Shown here piece by piece: positions 43,684 to 53,360 of a stretch of DNA of 64,000 nucleotides (position 1 is its first letter; each line of letters begins with the position of its first letter). Location of the stretch: the NCBI RefSeq assembly GCF_029626235.1, contig NZ_JARUBO010000005.1, positions 3,380,501 to 3,444,500 on the forward strand, in the 5' to 3' direction. The DNA is from Micromonospora sp. WMMD1120. GTDB lineage: Bacteria > Actinomycetota > Actinomycetes > Mycobacteriales > Micromonosporaceae. The translations under genes were made by a program, and so were the position numbers. The notes under the pieces were generated by a model. That model was not told the origin of the DNA and ran no database searches. It saw only the letters and a program-made list of their open reading frames with translations.

Positions 43684-45735
43684 GTGCGCTACCGCCAGCT
43701 CACCACCGGGACGCTCGCGCTGGGCGTCCTCCTGCTCATCGACGTGCTGCGGGTGTGGCTGCCCGGCATCATCACCATCTTCGGCCAGGCGGCGTCCACC
43801 CCGGCCGAGCTGATGGGCGCGTTCGCCCTCGGCTGGTTCGTGCTCGCGCTCGGCGCGCCCGCGCTGGTCCGCGCTGTCGGCGCGCGCCCGGTCACCGTCG
43901 TCGGCGCCGTCCTGCTCGCCGTCGCCCGGCTCGCGCTCACCGCCGCGCCCGGTGGGCGTGCGCAGCTCTGGCTGGCCACCGCCGGGTTGCTCGCCGGGCT
44001 GGTCTGGTTGGTCGGCGTCGCCGCCGACACCGACCGCCCGGTTCCGGGGCTGGCGCTGGGGCTCGGAGTCAACGCGGCGGCGCACGCGGTGCTGGACACC
44101 GTCGACCTCATCTGGCGCGGCGACGCGTTGGCCTGGCTGCTCAGCATCGTCGCGGTGGCGCTGTTCCTGCTCGGCGTGGTCCGAAGCGGCCCGAGCGCCG
44201 CTGCGCCGACCGATTCGAGCGCCGCTGCGCCGACCGATTCGAGCGCCGTTTCGCGGACCGGCCCGAGCGCCGTTTCGCAGACCGGGCGGGACGCCGGTTC
44301 CTCCGCCCGCCGGGGTGGGGCGCGGGCCTGGCTGCTGGCCGGGCCGGCGCTGCTATTGGCCGGCATGGTGGCGCTCTCTCCGGCGCTGGCCCGGACCGGG
44401 ATGTCGTACCTGGTCGCCGGGGACGGCGTCGCGTCGTCGCCGCTGTTCGGCCTGGCTCCGCTGCCGGTTGCGGTCGCCGGATTCCTGTACGCCGCGCTGA
44501 CCCGGCCGCCCCGGGGGTGGCGCCGGACGTACGGCCCGCTGGCGCTGCTGGCCGGCGCGGTGCTGTTCGCCCTCGACAACGGTGACCTGCTCGTCCCGGC
44601 CGTTCTGCTCGCCGCGCTCGGCCTCGGCGCCTGCCTCGCCCTGACCGACGACGCCGTCCGCGCGCCGGCCGACGACGCCGTCCGCGCGCCGGCCGACGAC
44701 GCCGTCCGCGCGCCGGCCGACGACGACGCCGGCAGCCCGACCGCGACCGGGGTACGGCGGGGATACGCGGTCGCCGTCGGCATGCTCGTCTTCGCGCTGG
44801 CGGCGGTGGGGTACTACTCGGCCTACGACCTCGGCTACCCCAACGCCGCGGTGCCCGTCGTGGTGGCCGGGCTGGTCGCCGTGGTGGCGTTACGGGCCCG
44901 TCCCGTCGTCCACCGGCTCCCCGGACCGTTCCCGCCGCTGCGGACCGCCGCCGCGGTCACCGCGTTGGCCCTGCTGTCACCGGTGTACGCCGACGAGGTG
45001 CCGGTCGCCAGCAACCGGATCGGTCCACCGCAGCGGCTGACAGTGGTGGCGTACAACGTGCGGATGGGCTTCGGGTTGGACGGTCGGTTCGACTTGGTAG
45101 GGCTGACCGAGACCATCCAGCAACGACGACCCGACGTGGTGTTGCTGAGCGAGGTGGACCGGGCCTGGCTGCTCAACGGCGGGCACGACACCCTGGACCT
45201 GCTGGCCGAGCGGCTCGGTATGCCGTACGTCTTCGCGCCGGCGGCCGACGCCGTGTGGGGTGACGCGGTGCTGAGCTGGTGGCCGGTGACCGACCTGCGT
45301 ACCCTCCCGCTGCCGTCCCTCGGCGCGCCCACCGGCGCGCAGGCGCTCGCCGCCACGCTCGACCTCGGCGACGGCATCCGTACCGCTGTGGTGAGTACCC
45401 ACCTGCAACCACCACCAGGACAGGGCCCGGTGGTCCAGGCCCGCGCGGTCGCCGACTTCGCCGTCCGGTACGCGGCGGGCCGCCCGCTGGTCGTGGCCGG
45501 CGACCTGAACACCGAGCCGGGCGACGAGGCGTTCGCGCAGTTCGAGGCCGCCGGTCTCGTCGACGCGCTGGCCGCCGCCCGACCACTGCCGACCAGCCCG
45601 GCGGACGACCCGCGCGAGCAGATCGACCACATCTTCGTCTCGCCCGACCTGATCCCCGGCGACCCGGGGGCGCCGCGTGGCACGGCCAGCGACCACCTGC
45701 CGGTCGTGGTGACGGTGACCCTGCCAGCCCGCTGA
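43684..45735 (+). CDS. multi-helix membrane protein with EEP domain
   Basis: 683-residue protein: about a dozen hydrophobic helices in the first 430 residues, then a C-terminal EEP domain (VVAYNVRMG, LSEVDRAW, VSTHLQ, AGDLNTEPGD, SDHLPVV). The catalytic set is complete. Two loops between helices are built from 24-base tandem DNA repeats. GTG at 43684 is the first start giving only the membrane part; ribosome-binding site weak. Function unknown; the shorter EEP protein at 26152-27129 has the same overall plan. Confidence 0.85.
   Translation: MRYRQLTTGTLALGVLLLIDVLRVWLPGIITIFGQAASTPAELMGAFALGWFVLALGAPALVRAVGARPVTVVGAVLLAVARLALTAAPGGRAQLWLATAGLLAGLVWLVGVAADTDRPVPGLALGLGVNAAAHAVLDTVDLIWRGDALAWLLSIVAVALFLLGVVRSGPSAAAPTDSSAAAPTDSSAVSRTGPSAVSQTGRDAGSSARRGGARAWLLAGPALLLAGMVALSPALARTGMSYLVAGDGVASSPLFGLAPLPVAVAGFLYAALTRPPRGWRRTYGPLALLAGAVLFALDNGDLLVPAVLLAALGLGACLALTDDAVRAPADDAVRAPADDAVRAPADDDAGSPTATGVRRGYAVAVGMLVFALAAVGYYSAYDLGYPNAAVPVVVAGLVAVVALRARPVVHRLPGPFPPLRTAAAVTALALLSPVYADEVPVASNRIGPPQRLTVVAYNVRMGFGLDGRFDLVGLTETIQQRRPDVVLLSEVDRAWLLNGGHDTLDLLAERLGMPYVFAPAADAVWGDAVLSWWPVTDLRTLPLPSLGAPTGAQALAATLDLGDGIRTAVVSTHLQPPPGQGPVVQARAVADFAVRYAAGRPLVVAGDLNTEPGDEAFAQFEAAGLVDALAAARPLPTSPADDPREQIDHIFVSPDLIPGDPGAPRGTASDHLPVVVTVTLPAR
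44198..44293 (+). repeat. 24-bp minisatellite 1 in the EEP membrane protein
   Basis: Four units of GAGCGCCG(C/T)TGCGCCGACC type, period 24, encoding SSAAAPTD-like octapeptides in a loop after a membrane helix. Confidence 0.8.
44647..44722 (+). repeat. 24-bp minisatellite 2 in the EEP membrane protein
   Basis: Three identical 24-base units encoding DDAVRAPA, in another inter-helix loop. Confidence 0.85.
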
Positions 45736-45759
45736 CGGCGCGCCTGCCCGGCCGCCGGC

Positions 45760-46629
45760 CTACAGACGGTCGGTCGCCAACAGCCGGTCGGCGGCGAAGG
45801 CGAGCAGCCAGCCGCCGCCCTTCGGTGTGGTGAAGTCCTCGTCGGTACGGCCGGTCAGCCGCTCCAGGGCGCCCGGCAGCACCTTGCCCTGGGTGCAGAC
45901 CGCAACCTGTCCACCGGCGACGGCCAACTCCAGCACGCGTGCGGCGGTGGCCAGGACGCGCTCGTCGCCCTGCTGGCCGGGCTGGGGTTCGTCCAGGTCC
46001 CCGCAGACCTCGATGGGCAGGTCGAGCAGCGTGGCGGCCGGATCGAGGGTCTGCACGCAGCGACGCGGCGACGCCGACACCAACCGCCCCGGTCGGATCA
46101 GCGCGATCAGCGCCGCCAGCGTGGACGCCTGCGCCCACCCCTCGGCGTCCAGGGGACGCCCGACGTCCGGGCCGGACCAGGTCGCCCGCTTGCCGGCGTG
46201 CGCGTGCCGGACCAGCGCCACCGTCGCGGTCACCGTCGGCAGCGCGGCGAACGCCGCCAACACCTCGGCGTCGTGGGGATAGCTGACCAGCCGCATGGCG
46301 TCGTCCACGGCGAGCCAGCGGATGTCGTCCACCTCGGTGCCCGGCTGGAAACCGCCGCTGGCCACCGCCCGCATCGACCAGTAGTCGACGAGCTTGGCCT
46401 GCCCCTCGCTGCGGTAGCGCACCGACGGCAACCGGACCTGCGGCACACCCCGTACGTCGGCCTCCTCGGCCACCTCACGGACCGCCGCGGCCAGCGCGTG
46501 CTCGCCGGGCTCCAGCTTGCCCTTCGGTAGCGTCCAGTCGCCGTAGCGGGGGCGGTGCACCACGCAGACGCGTACGCCGTCGTCGGACCGCCGCCAGGCC
46601 ACCCCGCCCGCCGCCCGGATGCCCGTCAC
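45760..46629 (-). CDS. Nudix hydrolase fused to histidine phosphatase (MutT1-like)
   Basis: 289-residue fusion: N-terminal Nudix domain (box from G37 to V59, with E43, R51-E52 and E55-E56; the usual Gly near the end is D58) and a C-terminal histidine phosphatase with the RHA motif (LVRHAHAGKRATW). Same architecture as mycobacterial MutT1, which cleans 8-oxo-dGTP and degrades diadenosine polyphosphates. GTG at 46629 overlaps the CHAD stop as GTGA; last gene of the ppk operon. Confidence 0.88.
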   Translation of the reverse strand: MTGIRAAGGVAWRRSDDGVRVCVVHRPRYGDWTLPKGKLEPGEHALAAAVREVAEEADVRGVPQVRLPSVRYRSEGQAKLVDYWSMRAVASGGFQPGTEVDDIRWLAVDDAMRLVSYPHDAEVLAAFAALPTVTATVALVRHAHAGKRATWSGPDVGRPLDAEGWAQASTLAALIALIRPGRLVSASPRRCVQTLDPAATLLDLPIEVCGDLDEPQPGQQGDERVLATAARVLELAVAGGQVAVCTQGKVLPGALERLTGRTDEDFTTPKGGGWLLAFAADRLLATDRL

Positions 46630-48146
46630 GGCAACCAACCGGTCCGTCGGGGCCGGGTCGCCCGGTGCCAGGCGGCCGGGAAGAGCGCCCGCATCCGGCG
46701 TACCGACTCGCGTTCCCGCTCGGCCAGCCGTCCGGCGGTGACCGCGAGGTCGTGGTCGTCCGGCCGCTCGGCGGCGATCTCCAGCCAGGTCTCCGCCGCC
46801 ACCGCCGCGTCCTGGTGCTCGCCGAGCACGTCCTGCACCCGGGCGAGGGCACGGGACAGCCGGCGGGCGCGCTTACCGACCGTCGGGGCCACCGCGGTGA
46901 CCGCGTACCGGGCCTGTTTGCCGTCCTTGCGGACGGCGTGCCACCGGTCGTCCGGCGACCGTGCGTCCAGTCCGTCCACGCCCTCCGGGCCGGTCAGCCG
47001 CCGCCACGGTCGCGCCACCAGCGCGGGCAGCGCCTCCGTCGCCGGCGCCGCCGCACGGCCGGTGAGCCGGGGCGCGCGGGCGGCCAGCACCAGGGCGTCC
47101 ACCAGGGCCACGTACCGCGCCGAGCGCAGCGCCTCGTCGATGGCGGCGAGCGCCGTGCGCTGCCGTCCGGCCAGCACCTCGTCGAGCCGCCGCACAGCAC
47201 CCCGGTCGAGCGGGCTGAGCGGGTCGGCGTCGGCGGTACGGCGTAGCCGCGCGCGCAGCACCTCGGCGTCCCGGGCCGCACCCAGCACACCGGCCAGCCA
47301 GCGCAGCTCGGTACGCAGCGGACCGGACCACGTCTTGCGCAGCAGCGGTTTGAAGGTGCGCAGATCACTGCGGAGCCGGCGACAGGCCACCCGCATCTGG
47401 TGCACACCGGTGTCGCCGCCGTCGCCCGGGGCGCGCATCCTGACCAGCGGATCGTGGGTGAGCAACCGGCCGGTCTCCTTGCGGATCGCCTCGGTCACCA
47501 CGTCGCCGGCGCTCGGCTCGTCGCCCAGCCCGGCCGGCGCGACGAGGTCCGGCTCGGCCTGCGCCGTGGCTCCCAGCGCCCGTACGTGCTTCGGGGTGAA
47601 GGAGCCCTGCCGCGCGCCGGCCCCGCGCAGCACCGCGCCGACCCGGTCGAGCAGCTTCCGGTCACCGGCCTTGAGTTCCACCTCCACCTCGCGGAACGTG
47701 TCGGTCACCAGGTCGGCGTCGTCGAGCACCGTCACCCGGTCGTCCATGACCTCGGCGAGCACCGTCCCGGCCCGGTCACACACCTCGTACCCGTGCCGGA
47801 CCGTCCGCACCACCGCCACCGGGCCCAGCGGCGCCCCTCGGTGCAGGACGGTGACCAGCTCCACCAGCTCCGGCGGCGGCCGCCCCTTCGGGCCGGGACG
47901 GGAGACCTCGTGGCGCACCCCGGGGGTGCCGGTCGGGAGTTTCACCGTCCAGGGCAGCTCGTCACCCTTGCGGTGCCGCAGCGAGGCCCCGGCACGGGCC
48001 AACCGCAGGTCGACGGTGTCGAGGTAGCGGGCGACCAGCGTGACCGGTGGCAGCGCCCGGACCCGCCCACCGGCCGGGGCCGTGCCGGCCAGATCCGGCA
48101 GCACGAAGGCGTCGTCCACCTCGTACTTCTGCTCCTCCTCGATCAT
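46626..48146 (-). CDS. CYTH-CHAD domain protein
   Basis: 506-residue protein: N-terminal CYTH triphosphate-tunnel domain (begins MIEEEQKYEV with the EEExK-type EEEQK) and C-terminal CHAD alpha-helical domain with conserved His (GVHQMRVACRRLRSDLRTFKP). CHAD domains bind polyphosphate and the CYTH tunnel hydrolyses or binds triphosphates. Located 24 bases after ppk on the same strand, which fits a polyphosphate role. ATG at 48146 chosen; a GTG three bases upstream is possible. Confidence 0.93.
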   Translation of the reverse strand: MIEEEQKYEVDDAFVLPDLAGTAPAGGRVRALPPVTLVARYLDTVDLRLARAGASLRHRKGDELPWTVKLPTGTPGVRHEVSRPGPKGRPPPELVELVTVLHRGAPLGPVAVVRTVRHGYEVCDRAGTVLAEVMDDRVTVLDDADLVTDTFREVEVELKAGDRKLLDRVGAVLRGAGARQGSFTPKHVRALGATAQAEPDLVAPAGLGDEPSAGDVVTEAIRKETGRLLTHDPLVRMRAPGDGGDTGVHQMRVACRRLRSDLRTFKPLLRKTWSGPLRTELRWLAGVLGAARDAEVLRARLRRTADADPLSPLDRGAVRRLDEVLAGRQRTALAAIDEALRSARYVALVDALVLAARAPRLTGRAAAPATEALPALVARPWRRLTGPEGVDGLDARSPDDRWHAVRKDGKQARYAVTAVAPTVGKRARRLSRALARVQDVLGEHQDAAVAAETWLEIAAERPDDHDLAVTAGRLAERERESVRRMRALFPAAWHRATRPRRTGWLP

Positions 48147-48170
48147 CACACCAGCCTAAGCGCTGCGCGG

Positions 48171-50528
48171 TCAGCTGGCCGTGCCACCGACCCGGCGCAG
48201 CAGCAGTTCCTGGAGGTGGGCGCCGGTGCTCTCGTCGTCGCCGGTACGCCGGGTCCAGGTGCCGTCACCGGCCAACTCGAACGCGTCCACGTCCGGGCTC
48301 ATCGCGGCGGTCAACACCTGATCCAGCTCGGCACGGGCGATCGGGTCGCTCACCTGCACCAGCGCCTCCACCCGACGGTCGAGGTTACGGTGCATCAGGT
48401 CGGCCGAACCCATCCAGAACTCGGCCTCGCCGTTGTTGCCGAACCGGAATACCCGGGAGTGCTCCAGGAACCGGCCGAGGATCGAACGGACCCGGATGTT
48501 CTCCGACAACCCCGGCACCCCCGGGCGCAGCGTGCACATGCCCCGGATGAGCAGGTCGACGTGCACGCCGGCCTGGGAGGCGCGGTACAGCGCGTCGGTC
48601 ACCTCCTCGTCGACCAGCGAGTTCACCTTGAACTGGACCAGGCCGGGCATGCCCAGGCGGACGTGCGCGATCTCCCGCTCGATCCGTTCGATGAGCCCTC
48701 TGCGGATGCCCTGCGGGGCGACCAGCAACCGCCGGTACGCGGTCTGCCGGCTGTACCCGGTGAGCACGTTGAACAGGTCGGTGAGGTCCGCGCCGATCTC
48801 CGGGTCGGCGGTGAGCATCCCGAAGTCCTCGTACAGCCGGGCGGTCTTGGGGTGGTAGTTGCCGGTGCCGATGTGGCAGTAGCGGCGGATCTGGTTGCCC
48901 TCCTGCCGGACGACGAGCGCGGTCTTGCAGTGCGTCTTGAGGCCGACCAACCCGTACACCACGTGGCAGCCGGCGCGTTCCAGCGTGCGGGCCCAGCCGA
49001 TGTTGGCCACCTCGTCGAAGCGGGCCTTCACCTCCACCAGCACCACCACCTGCTTGCCGGCGGCGGCCGCGTCGACGAGCGCGTCGACGATCGGGGAGTC
49101 GCCGCTGGTCCGGTAGAGGGTCTGCTTGATGGCCAGCACGTTCGGGTCGGCGGCGGCCTGCTCGACGAAGCGCTGCACGCTCGTCGCGAACGAGTGGTAC
49201 GGGTGGTGCACCAGGATGTCCCCGTCCCGCAGGGTGGCGAAGACGCTGCGCGGCACCTCGCCCTCGGCGAGCCGGGGATGGGTGGCCGGCACGAACGGCG
49301 GGTCCTTGAGGTCCGGCCGGTCGGCCTCGCCGTAGACCTGCCAGAGCGCGGACAGGTCGAGCAGGCCGGGCACCCGCAGCACGTCCTGGTCGTCCATGTC
49401 CAACTCGCGGACGAGCAGCTCCAACACGTGGTCGGAGATCGACGCGGCGACCTCCAGGCGTACCGGCGGGCCGAACCGTCGCCGGGCCAGCTCCCGCTCC
49501 AGGGCCTGGAGCAGGTCCTCGTCGCGGTCCTCGTCGACCTCCACCTCGGCGTTGCGGGTCACCCGGAACAGGTGGCACTCGACCACCTGCATGCCGCTGA
49601 AGAGCTGCCCCAGGTGCACCGAGATCAGGTCCTCCACCGGCAGCATCCGGACGCCCGGCTGGTCCCGGTCGACACGGACGAAGCGGGGGACGTTGTTCGG
49701 CACCTTCACCCGGGCGAACAGCTCCGAGCCGCCGTCCGGGTCGCGGACCGCCACCGCCAGGTTGAGCGACCGCCCGGAGATGTACGGGAACGGGTGCGCC
49801 GGGTCCACCGCGAGCGGGGTCAGCACCGGGAAGATGTGCTCCCGGAAGTAGGTGCGCAGCCGCTCCCGCTCCGGGTCGCCCAGCTCACCCCAGCGCAGGA
49901 TGCGGATGTCCTCGTCGGCGAGCTTGGGCAGCACGTCGTCGACGAAGCAGGCGGCGTGCCGGGCGACCAGCGCCGCGGTCCGCTCGGCGATCAGCTCCAA
50001 CTGGGTGCGCAGCGGCAGCCGGTCCCCGCCGCGTACCGGCAGGCCGGCGGAGAGCCGCCGCTTCAGGCCGGCGATGCGCACCATGTAGAACTCGTCGAGG
50101 TTGCTGGCGAAGATCGCCAGGAACTTCGCCCGTTCCAGCAGCGGGGTGCGCTGGTCCTCGGCCAGGGCGAGCACCCGGGCGTTGAAGTCGAGCCAGGACA
50201 GCTCCCGGTTGAGGAACCGGTCCTCCGGCAGCGGTGGCGCCGCCGGCGGTTCGTCGTCCGCCACCACGGGGTTCGACAGGCCGTCGGGCAGGGCCGGATG
50301 CACGTCGGCGGCGCTCGGGGTCGCGCCTTCGGTGACCGGCTCGGGTTCGATGACCTCGTCCAGCCCGGAGGAGGCGGCCGCGGGGTCGTCGGCGAGGGTG
50401 TCGGCGCGGGCCGCGCCGGCCCGCTCGGCGCGGGACGGCCGGAAGCGCCCGTCGGCGCCGCGCGCGGGGGAGCCGTTGCGGAGGTCGGTGGAGGGCGGGG
50501 TGGCCTGGTGCTCGCGAGGGGTGCTCAC
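48171..50528 (-). CDS. ppk: polyphosphate kinase 1
   Basis: 785-residue enzyme that polymerises the gamma-phosphate of ATP into polyphosphate and works in reverse. The catalytic His region is [19 protein letters not shown], with the second conserved His domain ([24 protein letters not shown]). About 100 extra N-terminal residues are low complexity before the conserved [17 protein letters not shown] at 50528. First gene of ppk-CHAD-Nudix. Confidence 0.96.
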   Translation of the reverse strand: MSTPREHQATPPSTDLRNGSPARGADGRFRPSRAERAGAARADTLADDPAAASSGLDEVIEPEPVTEGATPSAADVHPALPDGLSNPVVADDEPPAAPPLPEDRFLNRELSWLDFNARVLALAEDQRTPLLERAKFLAIFASNLDEFYMVRIAGLKRRLSAGLPVRGGDRLPLRTQLELIAERTAALVARHAACFVDDVLPKLADEDIRILRWGELGDPERERLRTYFREHIFPVLTPLAVDPAHPFPYISGRSLNLAVAVRDPDGGSELFARVKVPNNVPRFVRVDRDQPGVRMLPVEDLISVHLGQLFSGMQVVECHLFRVTRNAEVEVDEDRDEDLLQALERELARRRFGPPVRLEVAASISDHVLELLVRELDMDDQDVLRVPGLLDLSALWQVYGEADRPDLKDPPFVPATHPRLAEGEVPRSVFATLRDGDILVHHPYHSFATSVQRFVEQAAADPNVLAIKQTLYRTSGDSPIVDALVDAAAAGKQVVVLVEVKARFDEVANIGWARTLERAGCHVVYGLVGLKTHCKTALVVRQEGNQIRRYCHIGTGNYHPKTARLYEDFGMLTADPEIGADLTDLFNVLTGYSRQTAYRRLLVAPQGIRRGLIERIEREIAHVRLGMPGLVQFKVNSLVDEEVTDALYRASQAGVHVDLLIRGMCTLRPGVPGLSENIRVRSILGRFLEHSRVFRFGNNGEAEFWMGSADLMHRNLDRRVEALVQVSDPIARAELDQVLTAAMSPDVDAFELAGDGTWTRRTGDDESTGAHLQELLLRRVGGTAS

Positions 50529-50582
50529 CCGCTCATAATCACCCGATTACGGTGAACGCAAAATGAACTTGGGCTCGCCAGC

Positions 50583-50780
50583 TCAGATCATCGTCGGCAA
50601 TGTCACCCGGACGACCTCACCGTCGGGATCGGTGTCGATCCGCACCCGCTGCCCGAGCCGGAGTAACCGCAGCCCGGAGGCGTCGAAGGCGCGGGCGGGA
50701 AAGCGCATCTCGGTGCCGTCGTCGAGCAGCAGGACACCGCTGCGCGTCGCCGCGTCGTAACTGGCCACCGTGCCCTGCAT
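50583..50780 (-). CDS. small OB/cold-shock-like protein
   Basis: 65-residue protein, MQGTVASYDAATRSGVLLLD to the end, with the pattern of a short beta barrel (G-x-V-x-x-Y-D at the start, like cold-shock proteins, but lacking the RNP motifs). Actinobacteria have such small CspA-like proteins of unknown role. Upstream of ppk on the same strand; probably a separate unit, 54 bases away. Confidence 0.65.
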   Translation of the reverse strand: MQGTVASYDAATRSGVLLLDDGTEMRFPARAFDASGLRLLRLGQRVRIDTDPDGEVVRVTLPTMI

Positions 50781-50805
50781 GCTGAGACCGTACACCCGGA
50801 TAGGG

Positions 50806-50857
50806 CCGATCAGCCCGCGGAGCGGGCGGTGCCGATCAGCCCGCGGAGCGGGCGGTG
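50806..50857. repeat. 26-bp tandem duplication at the cofC 3' end
   Basis: Two identical 26-base units (50806-50831, 50832-50857), each containing GCCCGC-GGA-GCGGGC; the second copy includes the cofC stop codon, so each unit can form a small hairpin. Confidence 0.85.
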
Positions 50858-51483
50858 CGACCGGCGGCGACCAGCGCGGCGGTGCGCGGCCCCAGCCCGA
50901 GCCCTGCGGCGGCGGTCAGGTCCGCGGGGGTGTCCACGTCCCGGCGCAGGCTGGGCCAGTCGCCGGCGAGCGGCAGCGCCCCGCTCGCCGCGTGCGCGAC
51001 CGCCGAACCCACCCCGAAGCGGGGGTCCAGCGGCACGCCCGGTGGGGCGGCGAGCAGCACCGTGCCGCTGCCGGGCGCGTCCGGCAGGAACCGGCGTACC
51101 CCGGGGTGACCGTGCTGCGCCGCGAGCAGGGCGGCGGCCAACTCGGCCGGGCGCAGCGCGGGCAGGTCAGCGGTGATCCCGGCCACCCAGCCGGCGGCGG
51201 CCCTCGCCGCCCCGTGCCGGAAGGCCGCGTTCAGGCCGGCGTCCGGCTCGTCCGGCGACACCCGCGCGCCGGCCGCCAGCGCCGTCGCCGCCACCCGCAC
51301 GTCGTCGGTGACCACCAGGATCTCGGCGACCACCGGGCAGGCCAGCGCCGCGCGGAGCGTGTCGGCCGCCAGGGCCAGCGCCAACTCCTCGTGGGGTACG
51401 CCCGGCAGCGCGCCCCGCAGCCGGCTCTTGGCCGTGGACAGCTGCTTCACCGGCACCACCACTGCCCACCTCGGCTGACTCAC
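50836..51483 (-). CDS. cofC: phosphoenolpyruvate/2-phospho-L-lactate guanylyltransferase
   Basis: 215-residue nucleotidyltransferase of coenzyme F420 synthesis (CofC/FbiD), which activates phospholactate or phosphoenolpyruvate with GTP. MobA-like fold with VVPVKQLSTAKSRLRGAL, VVTDDVRVAATA, the long Ala-rich middle, and ITADLPAL. GTG at 51483 has AGGA 9 bases upstream. The other F420 genes (cofD/fbiA, fbiB, fbiC) are not nearby. Confidence 0.9.
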   Translation of the reverse strand: MSQPRWAVVVPVKQLSTAKSRLRGALPGVPHEELALALAADTLRAALACPVVAEILVVTDDVRVAATALAAGARVSPDEPDAGLNAAFRHGAARAAAGWVAGITADLPALRPAELAAALLAAQHGHPGVRRFLPDAPGSGTVLLAAPPGVPLDPRFGVGSAVAHAASGALPLAGDWPSLRRDVDTPADLTAAAGLGLGPRTAALVAAGRTARSAG

Positions 51484-51610
51484 GCCGGCAATCCTGCCAG
51501 CCGGACGACGGGACCCTCGCTGGCCGTACCGGGGGCGAGCAGGCATGATTTCCGCTGCGGGTGTCGCGGGCGGGGTTTCGCGGCGGGGTCGGGCGCGACG
51601 AGGAGGCACA

Positions 51611-52348
51611 GTGGCACGGCGAAGGCTGGGATTCTGGCAACGGTTCGCCGTGGGGCTGGTGAAGCCGGTGATGACCGTCTGGACCCGGCGTACCTGGCGC
51701 GGTCAGGAACACCTCCGCCGCGACGGCGGCATGATCATTGTGGCGAACCACATCTCGCACGCCGACCCGCTGGTCTCCGCGCACTTCATCTACGACGCCG
51801 GGCGCTGGCCGCAGTACCTCGGCAAGGCCAGCGTCTTCCGGGTGCCGGTGGTCGGCTGGATCCTGCACCGGTGCCGGCAGATTCCTGTCGAACGGGGCAG
51901 CGTCGACGCGGTCCGCTCACTGGACGCGCTGGTCGCCGCGCTGAAGCAGGGCGGCGCCGTGGTGATCTACCCGGAGGGCACCACCACCAGGCAGCCGGAG
52001 CTGTGGCCGATGAAGGCGAAGACCGGTGCGGCGCGGCTGGCCCTGGCCACCGGCGCTCCGGTCGTACCGGTGGTGATGTGGGGGCCGGAGCGGATCTTCG
52101 ACCCGCGCACCAGCCGGGTCAGCCTGCGCCCCCGAATCCCGGTGACGGTCGCCGCCGGTGAACCGATCGACCTCAGCCGGTGGGCGGACGCCCAGCCGAC
52201 CCGGGCCACCCTCGAAGAGATGACGGAAACCATCATGCTGCGGCTGCGGGACATGCTCGCCGAGATCCGGGGCGGCACCCCGCCGCCACTCTGGGAGCGG
52301 CCGTCGCGGTCCTCCGCCGGGCGCGAGCAGCAGGGTGAGGCGGCGTGA
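51611..52348 (+). CDS. plsC: 1-acyl-glycerol-3-phosphate acyltransferase
   Basis: 245-residue membrane-associated acyltransferase of phosphatidic acid synthesis. NHxxxxD motif is NHISHADP, substrate motif YPEGTTTRQ, with the Pro-rich [14 protein letters not shown] at 51611 follows ACGAGGAGG. Stop overlaps gpsA as GTGA, linking acylation and glycerol-3-phosphate supply in one operon. Confidence 0.9.
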   Translation: MARRRLGFWQRFAVGLVKPVMTVWTRRTWRGQEHLRRDGGMIIVANHISHADPLVSAHFIYDAGRWPQYLGKASVFRVPVVGWILHRCRQIPVERGSVDAVRSLDALVAALKQGGAVVIYPEGTTTRQPELWPMKAKTGAARLALATGAPVVPVVMWGPERIFDPRTSRVSLRPRIPVTVAAGEPIDLSRWADAQPTRATLEEMTETIMLRLRDMLAEIRGGTPPPLWERPSRSSAGREQQGEAA

Positions 52349-53352
52349 CCGGCCACGTCGCGGTCCTCGGCGCCGGCTCCTGGGGCACCGCGTTCGCGAA
52401 GATCCTCGCCGACGCGGGGCGGGACGTGACGGTGTGGGCCCGTCGCGCGTCCATCGCGGAGAGCATCCGGGTCGACCGGCGCAACCCGGAGTACCTGCCG
52501 GACCTGCTGCTTCCGGCCCGGGTCACGGCGACCGCCGACGCCGTCGAGGCGATCACCGACGCCGAGGTGGTGGTGTTGGCCGTTCCGTCGCAGACCCTGC
52601 GCGGCAACCTCGCCGAGTGGGCTGCGCACCTGCACCCGGACTCGACCCTGGTGTCGTTGATGAAGGGCATCGAACTCGGCACCACGAAGCGGATGAGCGA
52701 GGTCATCGTGGAGACCGCCGGGGTCGCCGCGGACCGGGTGGTGGTCGTGTCCGGTCCGAACCTGGCCCCGGAGATCGCCGCCGAGCAGCCGGCCGCGACA
52801 GTGGTCGCCGGTACGAACAGCAACCGCACCGCCCTCGTGCAGGCGTCGATCCGGACCCCCTACCTGCGCCCCTACACCAACGACGACGTCATCGGCTGTG
52901 AGCTGGGCGGGGCGGTCAAGAACGTGATCGCCCTGTCGTACGGCATCGCCACCGCGATGGGTTTCGGCGACAACACCCGGGCCATGCTGATGACCCGTGG
53001 GCTGGCCGAGACGGCCCGCCTGGGCGTGGCGCTCGGCGCGGACCCGATCACGTTCGCCGGCCTCGCCGGCATGGGCGACCTGGTCGCCTCCTGCTCGTCC
53101 CCGCTGGCCCGCAACCGCACCTTCGGCGAGCACCTGGGCCGGGGCGAGACGTTGGAGCAGGCCCAGGCCGCCACCCGGCAGACCGCCGAGGGCGTCAAGA
53201 GCTGTCTGGCGATCCGCGACCTGGCCCGTGCGCACGGCGTGGAGATGCCGATCACCGAGCACGTCGAGCGGATCTGCCACGAGGGCATGGACCCGCGCCT
53301 GGCCGTGGAGACCCTGATGAGCCGCACCGCCAAACCCGAGTCGTACGAGTGA
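52345..53352 (+). CDS. gpsA: glycerol-3-phosphate dehydrogenase [NAD(P)+]
   Basis: 335-residue enzyme reducing dihydroxyacetone phosphate for phospholipid synthesis. Rossmann motif [17 protein letters not shown]; catalytic Lys in [15 protein letters not shown]; later [17 protein letters not shown] start overlaps the plsC stop. Confidence 0.96.
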   Translation: MTGHVAVLGAGSWGTAFAKILADAGRDVTVWARRASIAESIRVDRRNPEYLPDLLLPARVTATADAVEAITDAEVVVLAVPSQTLRGNLAEWAAHLHPDSTLVSLMKGIELGTTKRMSEVIVETAGVAADRVVVVSGPNLAPEIAAEQPAATVVAGTNSNRTALVQASIRTPYLRPYTNDDVIGCELGGAVKNVIALSYGIATAMGFGDNTRAMLMTRGLAETARLGVALGADPITFAGLAGMGDLVASCSSPLARNRTFGEHLGRGETLEQAQAATRQTAEGVKSCLAIRDLARAHGVEMPITEHVERICHEGMDPRLAVETLMSRTAKPESYE

Positions 53353-53360
53353 GGGACCCG

